A program made the translations under genes and the position numbers. The notes under the pieces are model-generated. The model had not been told where the DNA came from. It did not search any database and was given only the letters and a program-made list of their open reading frames with translations. A DNA stretch of 64,000 nt from Arctopsyche grandis (taxonomy: Eukaryota; Arthropoda; Insecta; Trichoptera; Hydropsychidae): positions 8,908,001 to 8,972,000 of the forward strand of contig NC_135365.1 of NCBI RefSeq assembly GCF_051622035.1, read 5' to 3'. Positions 22,513 to 33,374 of the stretch are shown in pieces; position 1 is the first letter of the stretch, and each line of letters starts with the position of its first letter.

Positions 22513-23110
22513 ACAGTCTGTTTGTATTGCCCCGACGGCTATTCGATGTTTATTAATGACCATCCGCTGTCTACTTATGATTAATTTGATATATCCAAAA
22601 CTTGAAACATTTATCTAGCTAATGCAGGATTCACAGCATCCGATTTTCTCACGCCAACCGAATCGGTCCAGCAAGTTGCACGGTGGGATTCCCGCATAAC
22701 ATCCAACCGATAGGCAATCTTGGCGAGCATTTCACCATGGCACAATTTATTAGATAATTTCATAAAGCTATCCGAGCACAAGGTTTAGAGCCAGCTCGGC
22801 GACAAATGCCGTTAACAGTTACTTTTCAGCCATGTTGTATTATCGGTCGTTTCATTGCAACGTTAATAATTTTCCGCATCACGAAATCGTAGCTTTGGCG
22901 AACTTTTATGACTTCAATTATGGTTTTATTTCCTTAGTTTTTAAGACGTGCCGGCAACACACAAATATACATGCATAAAAGCGTTTTTATTAACGACCTA
23001 TATAAAACTTGGTCAGCGGCGAACTACAATTTAACAGTCTAAAGAGAAACTTTTCCTAATAAAATTCACAATTTATTATACTCACGCATTTCGTTTTGTA
23101 ATTGTTTCAG
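22513..23110 (+). other. Intron end with branch site and acceptor
   Basis: Unique-looking sequence leads into TATACTCAC (a plausible branch point, about 23078-23086), a T-rich run and TTGTTTCAG at 23102-23110. It forms the 3' splice site of the BESS exon. Confidence 0.6.
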
Positions 23111-23517
23111 AGGCCGAATTGCCGCGACCGGCTGAAAACAATCATGAAGAAGAAGTTGCCGAAGAAACGGTCGATAAAATAAAGGAGGAAATCATGGACG
23201 AAGAAGACGAGGCGAATGAATACTCGCAAGACATCGACATCGACGAAAAGCCGTATCCGCAATTTATGCGTGAAATCGAACATGTTGATATCGCTCATTT
23301 ACCTAGCACAAGTTCAAATACAAGTACAGATTTCCCGAATAAACAAAACAGTCTGATTGAAGTCGTTTTAAAGCCGAAAACTATAGAATTGGACGATGAT
23401 TATTATTTTTTGATGAGCCTCCTACCTCATTTTCAAACAATGGCCATCAAGAAAAAGATGATGTTTAGAATGAAAATAAAAGAATTAATGTTTGGTGTCA
23501 TGTTTGACGAACAATAA
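23111..23517 (+). CDS. Shared 3' exon: acidic linker and BESS domain
   Basis: The exon opens with AG completing a split codon, then GCC GAA TTG, giving 134 residues to a TAA stop at 23515. Residues 1-50 are very acidic (EEEVAEETVDKIKEE, DEEDEANEY). A Ser/Thr-rich stretch follows (LPSTSSNTSTD). Residues about 94-134 match the BESS motif: DDDYYFLMSLLPHF then helices KKKMMFRMKIKELMF. BESS domains mediate protein-protein interaction, typically self-association, in Adf-1/Dip3/Stwl-type MADF-BESS regulators. Here no MADF exon is seen; instead four other DNA-binding exons lie upstream. There is no ATG near the exon start and the acceptor is strong, so it must be spliced to an upstream exon. Confidence 0.85.
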
Positions 23518-23651
23518 CAACGTTGTGAAATCAGTTAAAGTTTTTTGTTAAAATTTAGATTAAAATTGATCAATTTTTTATAGTTTTCTATTAAAAATTT
23601 ATCGTCGGCTGTGTATTTAGGTTAAGTATAGCTATATTATTGAATTATAAA

Positions 23652-23657
23652 AATAAA
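23652..23657 (+). terminator. Polyadenylation signal of BESS exon
   Basis: AATAAA lies 135 nt after the stop codon in AT-rich 3' UTR sequence. It is the first canonical signal after the stop. Confidence 0.55.
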
Positions 23658-23930
23658 TTTAATTTTCATACGAATTACACGTTTTTTATTATAATGTGCA
23701 TATTTATGTATTTTATTATAATGTGTATATTGTGAGAATATGCTAATAAGAGAAAAAGTCTATAGAAATATGTATGTTTTTAATACACTAAAAATCAAAA
23801 CACACATATACATCATATGTGTGTGTGTGTCCTAACTCTCGCCGATAACTACGTCCTAACACTTTATATATATGATGTACAGATCAAGAAATACCAATAA
23901 TAAATACATAATAACAATACATTTTTACAT
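23658..23930. other. Non-coding, TG-rich simple repeats
   Basis: Short CA/TG repeats near 23800-23830. Nothing else is seen. Confidence 0.5.
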
Positions 23931-23934
23931 TAAT

Positions 23935-24300
23935 CACGACACATGTATATGTTCAAACATTGTACAGAAGCAGTGTAAACATTATACAAGGCAAATACGA
24001 TCAACATTCACAGAGACATCTATGGAGAAATTTGGAGTATTTAAACAAACCAGTGAAAAATCAAGATACTGGACAACTCGAAATTTACAAGAGAAATAGG
24101 ACAGGGATGCAAATGTTCAGGAACCGTTTCAATGAAAATCAGATAATTTGGCAAACTCTGATAGGTAACGATTGACCGGGAGTCATAAACAAAGGTCTGG
24201 CCAGCAGCAACCAGTGAGAATCGAACTCATGACCACTTTGTTTGAAAGGATTATATGTTCACCACTAATCGACGCTGCTGCTGCTGCGATAAAAATACAC
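23935..24300 (-). repeat. tRNA-derived SINE copy
   Basis: On the minus strand there is a tRNA-like head (complement of CCAGTGAGAATCGAACTCATGAC as B box, near 24207-24229) and a conserved body (GATAATTTGGCAAACTCTGATAG; GGAGTCATAAAC; GGTCTGGCCAGCAGC). Related to the copies at 25.4-26.3 kb and 56.3-56.5 kb. Confidence 0.65.
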
Positions 24301-25395
24301 GACCAACATTTTGCTTCAAAAAATTATTTGAATTGAAAATGCTATTTTTTGCCAAGTTCCAATTTATTTTGATACTTGAATATATTAAAACAGTACATGA
24401 AGAATTGCGGTTGTGCGTCGATACAATGTTGTGGCATAGAAGTAGTCACGTAACATGAGGATCGAAATAAAGTGACACAGGAAACCACTCCCCATCGCTA
24501 TAGATTAAATTTATTTCTGACCAATAATAATACGATACTATTTCTTGCATCAATCAGAAAAATCGATATCATATATGTACATATGTATATAATATATACA
24601 CAACAAGAATTCCAAGAAAATAAAATAAAACCACATAGATAAGAATCGACTTTGATAGAAACTTCACATCGAAGTCACGGAAGAATCGATTTACTCAGTA
24701 GCGGAGCATGAGCAAATTTGCTTTTGGCATGTGTGCAAAACTTTATTTGATATTTCGTCGAGGAGAATTCAGTACATGGCTCTCTTCAGTTACGGCTTGC
24801 GACTTTAGAAGTCGCAGCTGCCGATTAATCAAAAGCTTATCTTCCCCAGCGACCGTGGAAAAGGACGACGAAATCATTAATAAAAGCGTCTCATCCGAGC
24901 AGAGTAACGTTGCGAGTATGAAGCGTGACATTTTATAACTTCGTAAATATGTATAGTATTATATTTTAATTTAATTTTCGAACGTTTTACATAAATCGTC
25001 TCATCCAGTATATACATACAAATTTAATACATACATATGTACATAAATAAAGGTCGGCGAGTTTCAAAAATCAAACTCGCTTGCAAGAAACTCCACAGCT
25101 GGAAAATGTGGTGTCAGGCATAAACTAACTTTATTAATAAATAGTCTGAACAATATTGCGCAGAAAATATGTATGTATGTAAATATATCATCAAAAAGCT
25201 AAGGGTTTATTTGGTATCAAAATATTTTTATATCAGATGCTTCCAAGTGATTGCTAATTATTTTTTTATTTTATTTTTACGTACATATATACCAGGAAGG
25301 CCTAACAGGCAGTGCGCCTTTCTGGCCAATTAAAAACATCGATATACAATTTTTAATATAATTTTAACAAAGCATCATAGAGACATACATCTATG
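24301..25395. other. Non-coding, one doubtful small frame
   Basis: A 76-codon ATG frame at 24708-24938 sits in a less AT-rich patch. It shows no family (SKFAFGMCAKLYLIFRRGEF start) and the opposite strand is also open there. It is not called as a gene. Confidence 0.4.
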
Positions 25396-25406
25396 GATAA
25401 ACTATG

Positions 25407-25875
25407 ACAAATTTTTGACAAACTTACATTTTCTTAGCATTTTTATATAAATCGTCACATTCCGAGATGCTGAAAATTTGCGAGACATTTAGGGACAAAT
25501 TTGCAGTATTTTTATACAATCAGCGAAAATGTGAGAAATGGGAAAAGTCTGATAGGAAACGACCGACCAGGAGTCACAAACCAAGGTCTGGCCAACAGGA
25601 ACAAATTTTTGACAAACTTACATTTTCTTAGCATATTTTTATAAATCGTCACATTCCGAGATGCTGAAAATTTGCGAGACATTTAGGGACAAATTTGCAG
25701 TATTTTTATACAATCAGCGAAATTGTGAGAAATGGGAAAAGTCTGATAGGAAACGACCGACCAGGAGTCACAAACCAAGGTTTGGCCAGCAGGAACCGGT
25801 GGGACTCGAACCCGTGACCACTATGTACGAAAGCATATATGCTAACCACTAGTCCACGCTGCTGGTTTATATATG
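25407..25875 (-). repeat. SINE with tandem-duplicated body
   Basis: A 194-bp unit at 25407-25600 is repeated immediately at 25601-25794 with few changes. Only the second is followed by the tRNA-like head. On the minus strand the head has TGGTTAGCATATATGC (A box) and GGGTTCGAGTCCC (B box), ending at a GCAGCGTGGACTAG start. This is a dimeric-body pol III SINE. Confidence 0.75.
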
Positions 25876-25989
25876 CAGATAGGTATACACTCATTTTTAT
25901 TTTATTAGCACGACATCTATGGTCAACATTGTATATTTGTAAGTATTATTCAAGGTCAATTACAAACATCTATCATCAAACATTACAAT

Positions 25990-26265
25990 CATCATAATGG
26001 CATCTATGGACAACCTTTTTGGAGTATTTTTAAATATCAACGAATTATGAGATGCTGTTAACTCGAATTTTACGAGAAATAGAACAGGATTTCCAATTTT
26101 ATGGAATCGTTTCCAATGAAATCAGATAAACTGGCAAACTCTGATAGAAAACGATTGACATTGGAGTCAAATATTCAAGATCTGGCCAGCAACAAAGGAA
26201 TAAAACCCGTGACCACACAATCGAAAGCATCACATGCTAACCACTGATCTACAAAGCAGTAGTAA
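25990..26265 (-). repeat. tRNA-derived SINE copy
   Basis: Same family: body with CAGATAAACTGGCAAACTCTG and GATCTGGCCAGCA, and a minus-strand A box near ACATGCTAACCACTGATC. The B box is eroded. Confidence 0.6.
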
Positions 26266-26360
26266 TTGACAATAATGAAGCATTTTTGTGGGTAAAACCA
26301 ACTTGGCCGCCGGTTTTGAATCTCTAAATACTAATCTGCAATTCCTATTGGTTAGAATAT

Positions 26361-26713
26361 TGTTGCGTAGGGGTGGGTTCAGGATCTAAATCAAAGGCCC
26401 AAGTCGCTTCACAGCATTTATTCAACGATTCGAGAGATCCACACGGATCCACCGTTCACTCCAGAATAATCTGATCTACCGTGTGTACCTCCTTATAAAG
26501 GACAAGTTGCACACCACAGCTTCCCTGATCCATTTATATATCTATTGTCTAGGCACGTAAAAGTCTACCGTGCTGTCTATAATTCTGTGAGAACTCCAGC
26601 GTATTCTTTGTTCGGGCACTTACTGAGTCCCGTTAGCCTAAGCCAGGGTCTCTATTGTTCACCCACGAATGCACTTAGACAGTGCGTAGTCTCTCTCATG
26701 TTCCCACGTTACA
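26361..26713. mobile_element. Solo LTR, probably Gypsy-type
   Basis: A 353-bp unit begins TGTTGCGTAGGGG and ends CACGTTACA, flanked by ATAT on both sides (26357-26360 and 26714-26717). TG..CA ends with a 4-bp duplication are typical of LTR retrotransposons. A TATAAAGG promoter-like box lies near 26494. No internal region is present, which suggests LTR-LTR recombination. Confidence 0.65.
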
Positions 26714-26717
26714 ATAT

Positions 26718-28055
26718 CTTAGCTGACTAATAAGAATCGCTTATTTTTTTCCTACTGCAAACAGCCGTACAGAATAATGTCTTCTTAGATTCTAATTAGA
26801 ATTTAATTTTTTCTCCTCTTCAAATTAGATACAATTAATGTATTACTTTATATTTCAAGTTTTGTGCACGTAGCACTCGTAACAAAATAAAACGAAATGG
26901 TTTGAAGCCTCTGCTATTGTATACGTGTATTTCCTTAGACGGAAAAGTTTCACAATGCGAGCTACCGGTTTGAGTTGCAGTTGCATCTGCAATATCGCTT
27001 GAAAGCCCCCCGGGAAAACTTTTACAATTGCAACTTCTTAAATAAATTGAAGCTCGAGGGAATTTGACATTCTTGCATATGAAAATATGCCCTGGGGGGC
27101 TAAAGTGTTAATATTCTTTTGATCGATCAGCACAAATAGACGACACCATTACGGGTAGAATTTCAAGGAGGGCGACTTATAAGTTTGCACACATTCTAAA
27201 CCAACATTCAAATATTAAAACAAAAAATTGTCTACTTTGAACACAATCATAATAAACATTTGAAGATAAAAAACATATTATATAAAGGGATGAATGTGTT
27301 GGAAAAAATTCTAAATGAAAAATAGCATTTTTAATGTTTAAACTTTAGTAAATGATTGCATATATTTATTTTACTCTTGTTAAATATAACAAAATCAAGG
27401 ATAAAACACTTGACTATAAATTCGGATTTTTATTTCGACTGTAAGCTAGCTAGATTTCTTGAAATAGACGGAACACCCGAAAAAAAGGGCAAGATGCATT
27501 TGTAAGCTCGCTTACGGTGAAAGATCGTCATCGGAGAAGTTCAACAGAGCCAAAGTCGACTTTCCGCAGCGTCCAAAGTAAGACGAATAGCCCTTAAATC
27601 GAAAAGCCCTCTGAAATATTATTCGAGAGGGCCGTTCTGAGGGCCCGCTGATTTATATCGGCCCTCGCTATTATTCACTTTTGCGCTCGGGACACTTCCG
27701 CGCGCGTGCAATGTGGGAAAATTCGCCGAACACAACAATTCGGTACACATTTGTCATTCTGATGAATTATGCATTTACATTGTACACGTTTTTGTATTGT
27801 GCTGTGCCGTACTTGGCTTGATACTCGTTAGGAGATAAAACCGTATTTACGCCAATTGCATTTCCGGTTCGGTACATTTCCGCAACCGTGTTATTCGATT
27901 CGTTAGAACGATGTCGACAAAATATCTCCACGCGACATTCTAGCCCACAATCCAAATGTACGGGGGATTGTTTGGAAAGTAATGCAACCCATGGTGGTGG
28001 TACTTTGAGAAAATTTCACGTCGTCGATTCCGGAAAGCATAGTGAATTTGAACAT
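26718..28055. other. Non-coding with GC-richer island
   Basis: No gene. About 27480-27760 is clearly richer in GC (GGGCCCGCTG, CGCGCGTGC). It may be regulatory. Small frames here show no family. Confidence 0.45.
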
Positions 28056-28059
28056 TTCT

Positions 28060-28320
28060 CTTTACAATAGTGATGTACAATTTAAATGTAATCATGATTT
28101 ACAACCTTCCATAAGCTCTGTTCTGGCTAACATCAAATCTCATTTATTTTTCAAACATCATTCATTCATCTCGCTTTGGTTTTCTTTGCACTCTTCTAGG
28201 TATTATTCGAGCCTTCTTTCATCCATTCTTCTAAGAATTTGATCTGCCAATTACTTCTTACCTTCTAGTATGTCAGCTTGTTTTGTCATACTTCACACCC
28301 ATGTGAACCGTTTCCTATCT
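28060..28320 (-). pseudogene. Highly degraded RTE-type LINE relic
   Basis: On the minus strand the order of blocks resembles the RTE-type 3' coding end (complement of TTTGCACTCTTCTAGGTATTATTCGAGCC and CATCCATTCTTC). It is the most eroded copy in the window. Confidence 0.4.
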
Positions 28321-28674
28321 CTTCTCGGTATACTAGTGTTTCACCCGTTGACATATACACAGTTTCGGAAAGGAATTGATATGAATTTTGGAGTAAAAGT
28401 AAAAAAATTTATACAACGAATTGTAACATTTCCATAAATTATGTAGTCGACGTTATTTTAAAAAACATCAGTATAATTTTATTATGAAAATAGGAAAAAA
28501 ACAGATTGATCAAATCATCATTGTGGTATAAAGATGTGATCATTTCTTTCATAACATACCATTGAAACCTATTTTTTGAATGAAAAAGTTTCGTTTTCCA
28601 TTCAATTTCGTTTTTGCAAATTTTTATACCGCGATTTTGCGTATTTCATATCATAGCTGTTAACTTCATAAATT

Positions 28675-28860
28675 CAAATATAGTTTTTTTGAACTCTTTT
28701 TCCTATTATGCTGTACATTAGAATAACATAATAACTAAATTAAATTAAAATTGTAAATTATAAAATAATCAGTAGATCGGTAGCTATTAAAATATATATA
28801 AGATGTATTGTGAACATAATTTAGTAATGATAAAAAGCATCTAAAAATCAAAATCATAAA
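28675..28860 (+). repeat. Distal part of hAT-relic family
   Basis: Close match to 6140-6345: a TTTTTCCTATTATGCTG start, then ATCAGTAGATCGGTAGC and AGATGTATTGTGAACATAA. Confidence 0.65.
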
Positions 28861-30429
28861 TGCACATTGAAGCCTGTAAATTGATATCATTGCTTATTTG
28901 CGAACGATATTAACGAATGAAACTTTGATAATGAAACAGTTATCTCTCGGCCACTCTTATTATTTTTTTGTATAGTCCTTTCTTAGAAATATTATATAAA
29001 ATAAATTGCTTTTATAAAAATAACTAAAAACATAACAAATTTATTATCCTTTGTGCTATGATTACAATGCAACCAAAGCAACGCCTGGCAATACTTTTAT
29101 ACATAACTATATAATGAAAGAGTCGTGTGTTGGCCACTACAAATACTTTTCTGTCTATTATACCATATAATAATATTATATATCAATATTGTTACGTTAC
29201 TTAAATAAATAAATAAAAAATAAATATTTTCTATCGTTGACTTAAGTACAGTAGGTATAAATCCAACATTGTTCCCAGTTTAATTATTATTTTTTATATT
29301 TTCCACTATTTCATAATGTATTAGAGACTATGCTGTGCCAATCTAAAAATTGTACAATTCACAAAAATCGTTTGAAGATTCCGAAACGATACACCGTCTC
29401 ATTTTGAAATTGTTTTACAACAACCGGCAACATTTTATAAATTGAATCTTTTACCAAGAAAACTTCGATTGTTAGCCACTTTTACAATTTATTTTTCGTA
29501 ATGTCCACTTGCAGAATGCATAATTGAGATTCAATTTGTACCGGAACATTTGAAAGAAGAAAAAAAAAGCGTTTGAAGTCACCGAACCGACACTAGAAAA
29601 TTATCGTCCATTTTGAAATTGTTTTAGTACGGCGAGGTTTTCACAACTGAAAACGTATTTAAAAGCTTTCAAAAATCTAGGAATTTATTCAGCCATTATC
29701 GAGAGCGAAACAATAGACACCGATCGACGTCTTTCTAAATTTTTTTCCCCGAAGCTAATGGTCAAAATACATACAATGGGGTTTCGAAATAGGCGGGCCG
29801 TAGTAATTTAGGTTTTGGGACGAGCCGTGCCGCGTTTATGGACGCCATAGAAAATTGTATGGGGGTATTTTTCCACCGGGGGTTTCAGCAAAGATGGGTC
29901 CCTTCTTTTGTGAATGAAATAAATCACCTAATTTATAAGCACTTTTATCTTCGCTAGGGGCTTTTTTCCTTTTTTTTTTTGGTCCGCGAAGACCGTGACT
30001 GGGCGTACAAGAAGACTCGTCGAAAATATATCCATTTACGCTTCAACGAAACGGTCATACATTTTTATTGTATTATTTATAACACGGTACCGAAAAGCGT
30101 ATTTTGTTCGACCTATTTATATCCACTCGGAAAGAAATGACATTTAACGTGAGTAGCGTGAAGTCGTTATTCGACAAAATAAATTCCAAAGTGGTCATAA
30201 TAAAATTACATTTCGAAGTTTAATGTAATCCTGTCCTGATTCCGGCTCAAAGTAATTTCGTCGCGTGAAAATTTATATAATTTTAATTAATCTTAAGCAG
30301 AAAATAAATGTAATCATATTATGTATGCTAAAACTTACTTAAAGGATTTTACCAAAAAAACCCAAGTTGATATTTTATAAAGATTTATTTATATCACCTT
30401 TTTTTTTTAGATTTGCATATTTTTACTAA
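28861..30429. other. Non-coding; partial internal duplication
   Basis: Two related blocks (about 29365-29420 and 29570-29635) share CGTTTGAAG and CATTTTGAAATTGTTTTA. The patch at 29750-30010 is less AT-rich with no frame. No gene seen. Confidence 0.45.
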
Positions 30430-30437
30430 CTTATTAT

Positions 30438-30570
30438 TAAAGAGCGGACCCAGAGCGCGCTTTTCATTGTTCACATGTTGTAAATGCATTGTTAAAGGTT
30501 TGGCGAACCTTTTTTACAAAGCATTTACAATAATGGAACAATAGACGGCGCGCTTCCGGTCCTACCTCTA
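30438..30570. mobile_element. hAT-type MITE family A, copy 2
   Basis: 133 bp with 8-bp duplications CTTATTAT (30430-30437, 30571-30578). The outer ends hold AGCGGACCCAGAGCGCGC and inverse GCGCGCTTCCGGTCC. The core is an inverted repeat of TGTAAATGCATTGTTAAAGG. Confidence 0.75.
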
Positions 30571-30581
30571 CTTATTATTAG

Positions 30582-30723
30582 TAGAGGTCGGAATCTGAAG
30601 GGGCCGGAAACGTGCCGCCTATTGTTCCATTGTTGTAAATCCTTTAAAAAAGGTTCGGCAAACCTTTAACAATGCATTTACAATCTTTGAACAATAAACA
30701 GCCCCTTCAGATTCCGGGCTCTA
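30582..30723. mobile_element. hAT-type MITE family A, copy 3
   Basis: 142 bp with duplications ATTATTAG (30574-30581, 30724-30731), the left one overlapping the duplication of copy 2. It starts TAGAGGTCGG and ends CCGGGCTCTA. Confidence 0.75.
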
Positions 30724-31047
30724 ATTATTAGACTTAGACCCGGGCCACACCGGATAACCTTGTCGGCCGACTAGTTGCGCGTCCAGAAAAAATGTATGGA
30801 AATGTGAGCGACCAAGAAGTTGACGGGTGAGGCACGCTCCATCTAACTGCATACATATGGTCTGGTCGCCCTCAGCTAAATCGCTCGCAAGTCGCATGGT
30901 GTGACTCGGCTCTTAGGCGTTGGCTTGGTGCTTTTTAAATAACAAAAGACCACTCCATTAACGTACAAATCACGAGAGCAAAAAAGCATGTTTGACAATA
31001 GTAAACCATTTTTTGTGCAAAAAGCATCGTCCCAACGCCGATATTTG
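30724..31047. repeat. Spacer with further inverted repeat
   Basis: GGCGTTGG and GGTGCTTTTT near 30915-30938 face AAAAAGCATCGTCCCAACGCC at 31017-31038, giving a hairpin of about 130 bp related in style to family A. The rest is unassigned. Confidence 0.45.
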
Positions 31048-32195
31048 GTTATGATTAGAGGTAGGATAGTCACAATGCTATCCATTGTTCCATTGTTGTA
31101 AATCCTTTGTAAAAAAGGTTCGGCAAACCTTTAACAATGCATTTACAACATTTGAACAATACGCGGCACCTTCTGGGTCCGGTGACTAGTTATCACTAGT
31201 GGCCGGATCCACAGAGCTCCGTTTATTGTTCAATTGTTATAAATGCTTTGTTAAAGGTTCACCGAACCCTTTTTTTGTACTCTAGCTTTGTAAATAGAGC
31301 CAAACCGCCCCGATTCCTGGAAAAAGCACGGTCTGTATCCGCAGTTTAGTCATCACTAAGGAAAGGCGATCAGGATGATTTTGCTCAAAAAAAAGTCTAT
31401 TGTCACTATTGTCAACCTTTTATTTTTGCTCTCTAGCTTTGTAGGACAATAGACAATAGTTTACAAGCATAGAAGTAGAATGCATAGAATCGCTCTCAGC
31501 CTCCAAAAATGTAGCTACAAAAACAATGCGCGGCAGAGTTTGTTCATTGTTTGCTAAACTTCGTCTCTCTCTCTCTCTCTCTCTCTCTCTTGTCTCTCTC
31601 CTGACTTTCCGTCTCTCTCTTCGATGGCTCGCTTTTAGACGGCACTTTTGTTAACAATGACCATTCTATTCATTCTACTTCTATGTTTACAAGTAATTGA
31701 CAATAGCTAACCCATTTTCTTGGGAAATGGAAACTGCACCGTTGAAGACTAGTCATAACTAGAGGTAGGATAGTCACAGTGCTATCCATTGTTCCATTGT
31801 TGTAAATCCTTTGTAAAAATGGTTCGGCAAACCTTTAACAATGCATTTACAACCTTTGAACAATACGCGGCACCTTCTGGGTCCGGTGACTAGTCATAAC
31901 TGCGGATAGACACCGTGCTTTTTCCAGGAATCGGGGCGGTTTAGCTCTATTTACAAAGCTAGAGTCCAAATAAAACGTTCGGCGAACCTTTATCAATGCA
32001 TTTACAACAATTGAACAATATGCGGCACCCTCTGGGTCCGAACTTTAGTCATAACTAGTGAACGGATCAGAAGCGTGCCGTTCATTGTTAGTTGTTCGTC
32101 GTGCTTTGTTAAAGGTTCGCCAAACCTTTGTTTTTGCACTCTAGCTTTGTAAATAGACCCAAAACGCCCTGATTCATGGAAAAAGCACTGTTATT
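31048..32195. mobile_element. Head-to-tail array of family A MITEs
   Basis: Successive units at 31056-31188, 31197-31348, 31357-31751, 31760-31892, 31901-32047 and 32056 to about 32195 are separated by single 8-mers of one type: GTTATGAT, GTTATCAC, GTCATCAC, GTCATAAC, GTCATAAC, GTCATAAC. Two unit types alternate: short hairpins with GGTTCGGCAAACC centres, and longer ones with a CTCTAGCTTTGTAAATAG block. The 395-bp unit has arms of about 40 bp (GCATAGAAGTAGAATGCATAG and inverse) and a (CT)n tract at 31562-31620. No coding frame. Confidence 0.7.
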
Positions 32196-32274
32196 GGATA
32201 AATAAACATATTTGTATTCCGTAGAAGAAGATTATCAAATTTCAAGCATAATATGAGTACTAAAATGTTATTAT

Positions 32275-32407
32275 TAGTCACCGGATAGTCACAGTGCTAT
32301 CCACTGTTCCATTGTTGTAAATCCTTTGTAAAAATGGTTCGGCAAACCTTTAACAATGCATTTACAACCTTTGAACAATACGCGGCACCTTCTGGGTCCG
32401 GTGACTA
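32275..32407. mobile_element. hAT-type MITE family A, right-most of cluster
   Basis: 133 bp with perfect duplications GTTATTAT (32267-32274, 32408-32415) and perfect terminal repeats TAGTCACCGGA. The best-preserved copy. Confidence 0.8.
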
Positions 32408-32415
32408 GTTATTAT

Positions 32416-33370
32416 GATACAAATTTTCAGGAGGGGCTACTTAAAGCGTAGAAAAGTTTAATAAAAAAATAATTAATGCTTTCAAGACGACCCTCAAAAG
32501 TTTCCAAACAAGCCAAACACTGAAGTCCTTCCCAAAGAGCGTCTCAGAATAATAAAAACCTACTTTGAAAGTGTGCGAAATTCAACGAACCCATTTGCAC
32601 GTCGCCTGCTGCTTGCTCTCTTTACAAGCGCATACTTGTACAAAGTTGTGTGTGATTTTTTTTTCAATATTGGGAACCGAATTAACCCATTGGCGTCTCT
32701 CAACCCATTCTGCCACTTATCGGCGCACTTTTACAATGGGCCCATTGTTCGCGCTAATGAAACATGCCACGAGAGCGAAACGCACGAAATGCATCCGAGC
32801 TCGGGATGCAGCTGGTGCACTTTTGCACACGAGTACGTGTACTATGTGTATGATAATGTGTGCACGTATAGTATGCAGTTGCACTCTCCCGGTCCCGATG
32901 CATGCATACACGCCCGCATAATATATTATATTATATCTCGGAGAACCTGGCCAGGTGTCGTCAAAGGTATGCGCGTCGACAATAACAACAGATGTGCAAG
33001 TGTTGCACTTTTCTTGATTGGCGATGGTGTGTGTGTGTGCGAGTTCATTTGAAACGTTCGTACGTGCTTTTTATCGTGTGAAAAACTTGTAAGGTTTCGA
33101 CACTTTTGACCAGGTCGAAATCACGTTGAAACTTTTTGCATGGATGTTTCATCAATCAAGCGTGTTTAAGATTTTTTCCTGGACAGGATTGATTGCATTA
33201 GTTGATTAGTTAGAAATTTATATGTATGGGGCCTTGCACATAGCCTGTACTATAAGCTAAATGTTTTTTTAGCAAGACCAATTTTTTGTTGTACTTTTAA
33301 GTTATTTTTTCCGTAACCAGCGTGTAAATTCATGTCGGTATATACATATGTTAGAGATGGTGTGTATCTA
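32416..33370. other. Non-coding, GC-richer patch
   Basis: Two overlapping open stretches (about 118 and 159 codons) span 32565-33052 in different frames but show no protein family. The longer lacks an ATG at its start. Compositional bias is the likelier cause. Confidence 0.45.
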
Positions 33371-33374
33371 TCTT

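Larger units (their letters stand above)
15513..23657 (+). other. Alternative-first-exon locus: DNA-binding heads on BESS tail
   Basis: Inferred transcription unit. Four 5' coding exons (15513-15981, 17447-17870, 19198-19462, 20175-20508) each start with an ATG and end at a GT donor after exactly one base of a codon. The only downstream coding exon seen (23111-23517) has an acceptor after CAG and begins with the two bases that complete such a codon, so all four heads join it in frame. Between them lie transposon remnants but no catalytic transposase domain and no other candidate 3' exon. Introns would be about 7.1, 5.2, 3.6 and 2.6 kb. Each head probably has its own promoter because each opens with its own ATG. 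Joining of each head to the tail is inference from phase and context; no transcript was seen. Confidence 0.7.

Noticed and set aside
25800..25870. tRNA gene on the minus strand
   Set aside because: A and B boxes are present but embedded in a multi-copy SINE; no proper cloverleaf with anticodon stem was evident.
31562..31620. CT tract as a GAGA-factor binding region
   Set aside because: It lies in the loop of a MITE unit; a microsatellite is the simpler reading.
32565..33052. Overlapping 118- and 159-codon frames
   Set aside because: Different frames of the same GC-richer patch, no ATG for the longer, no family.
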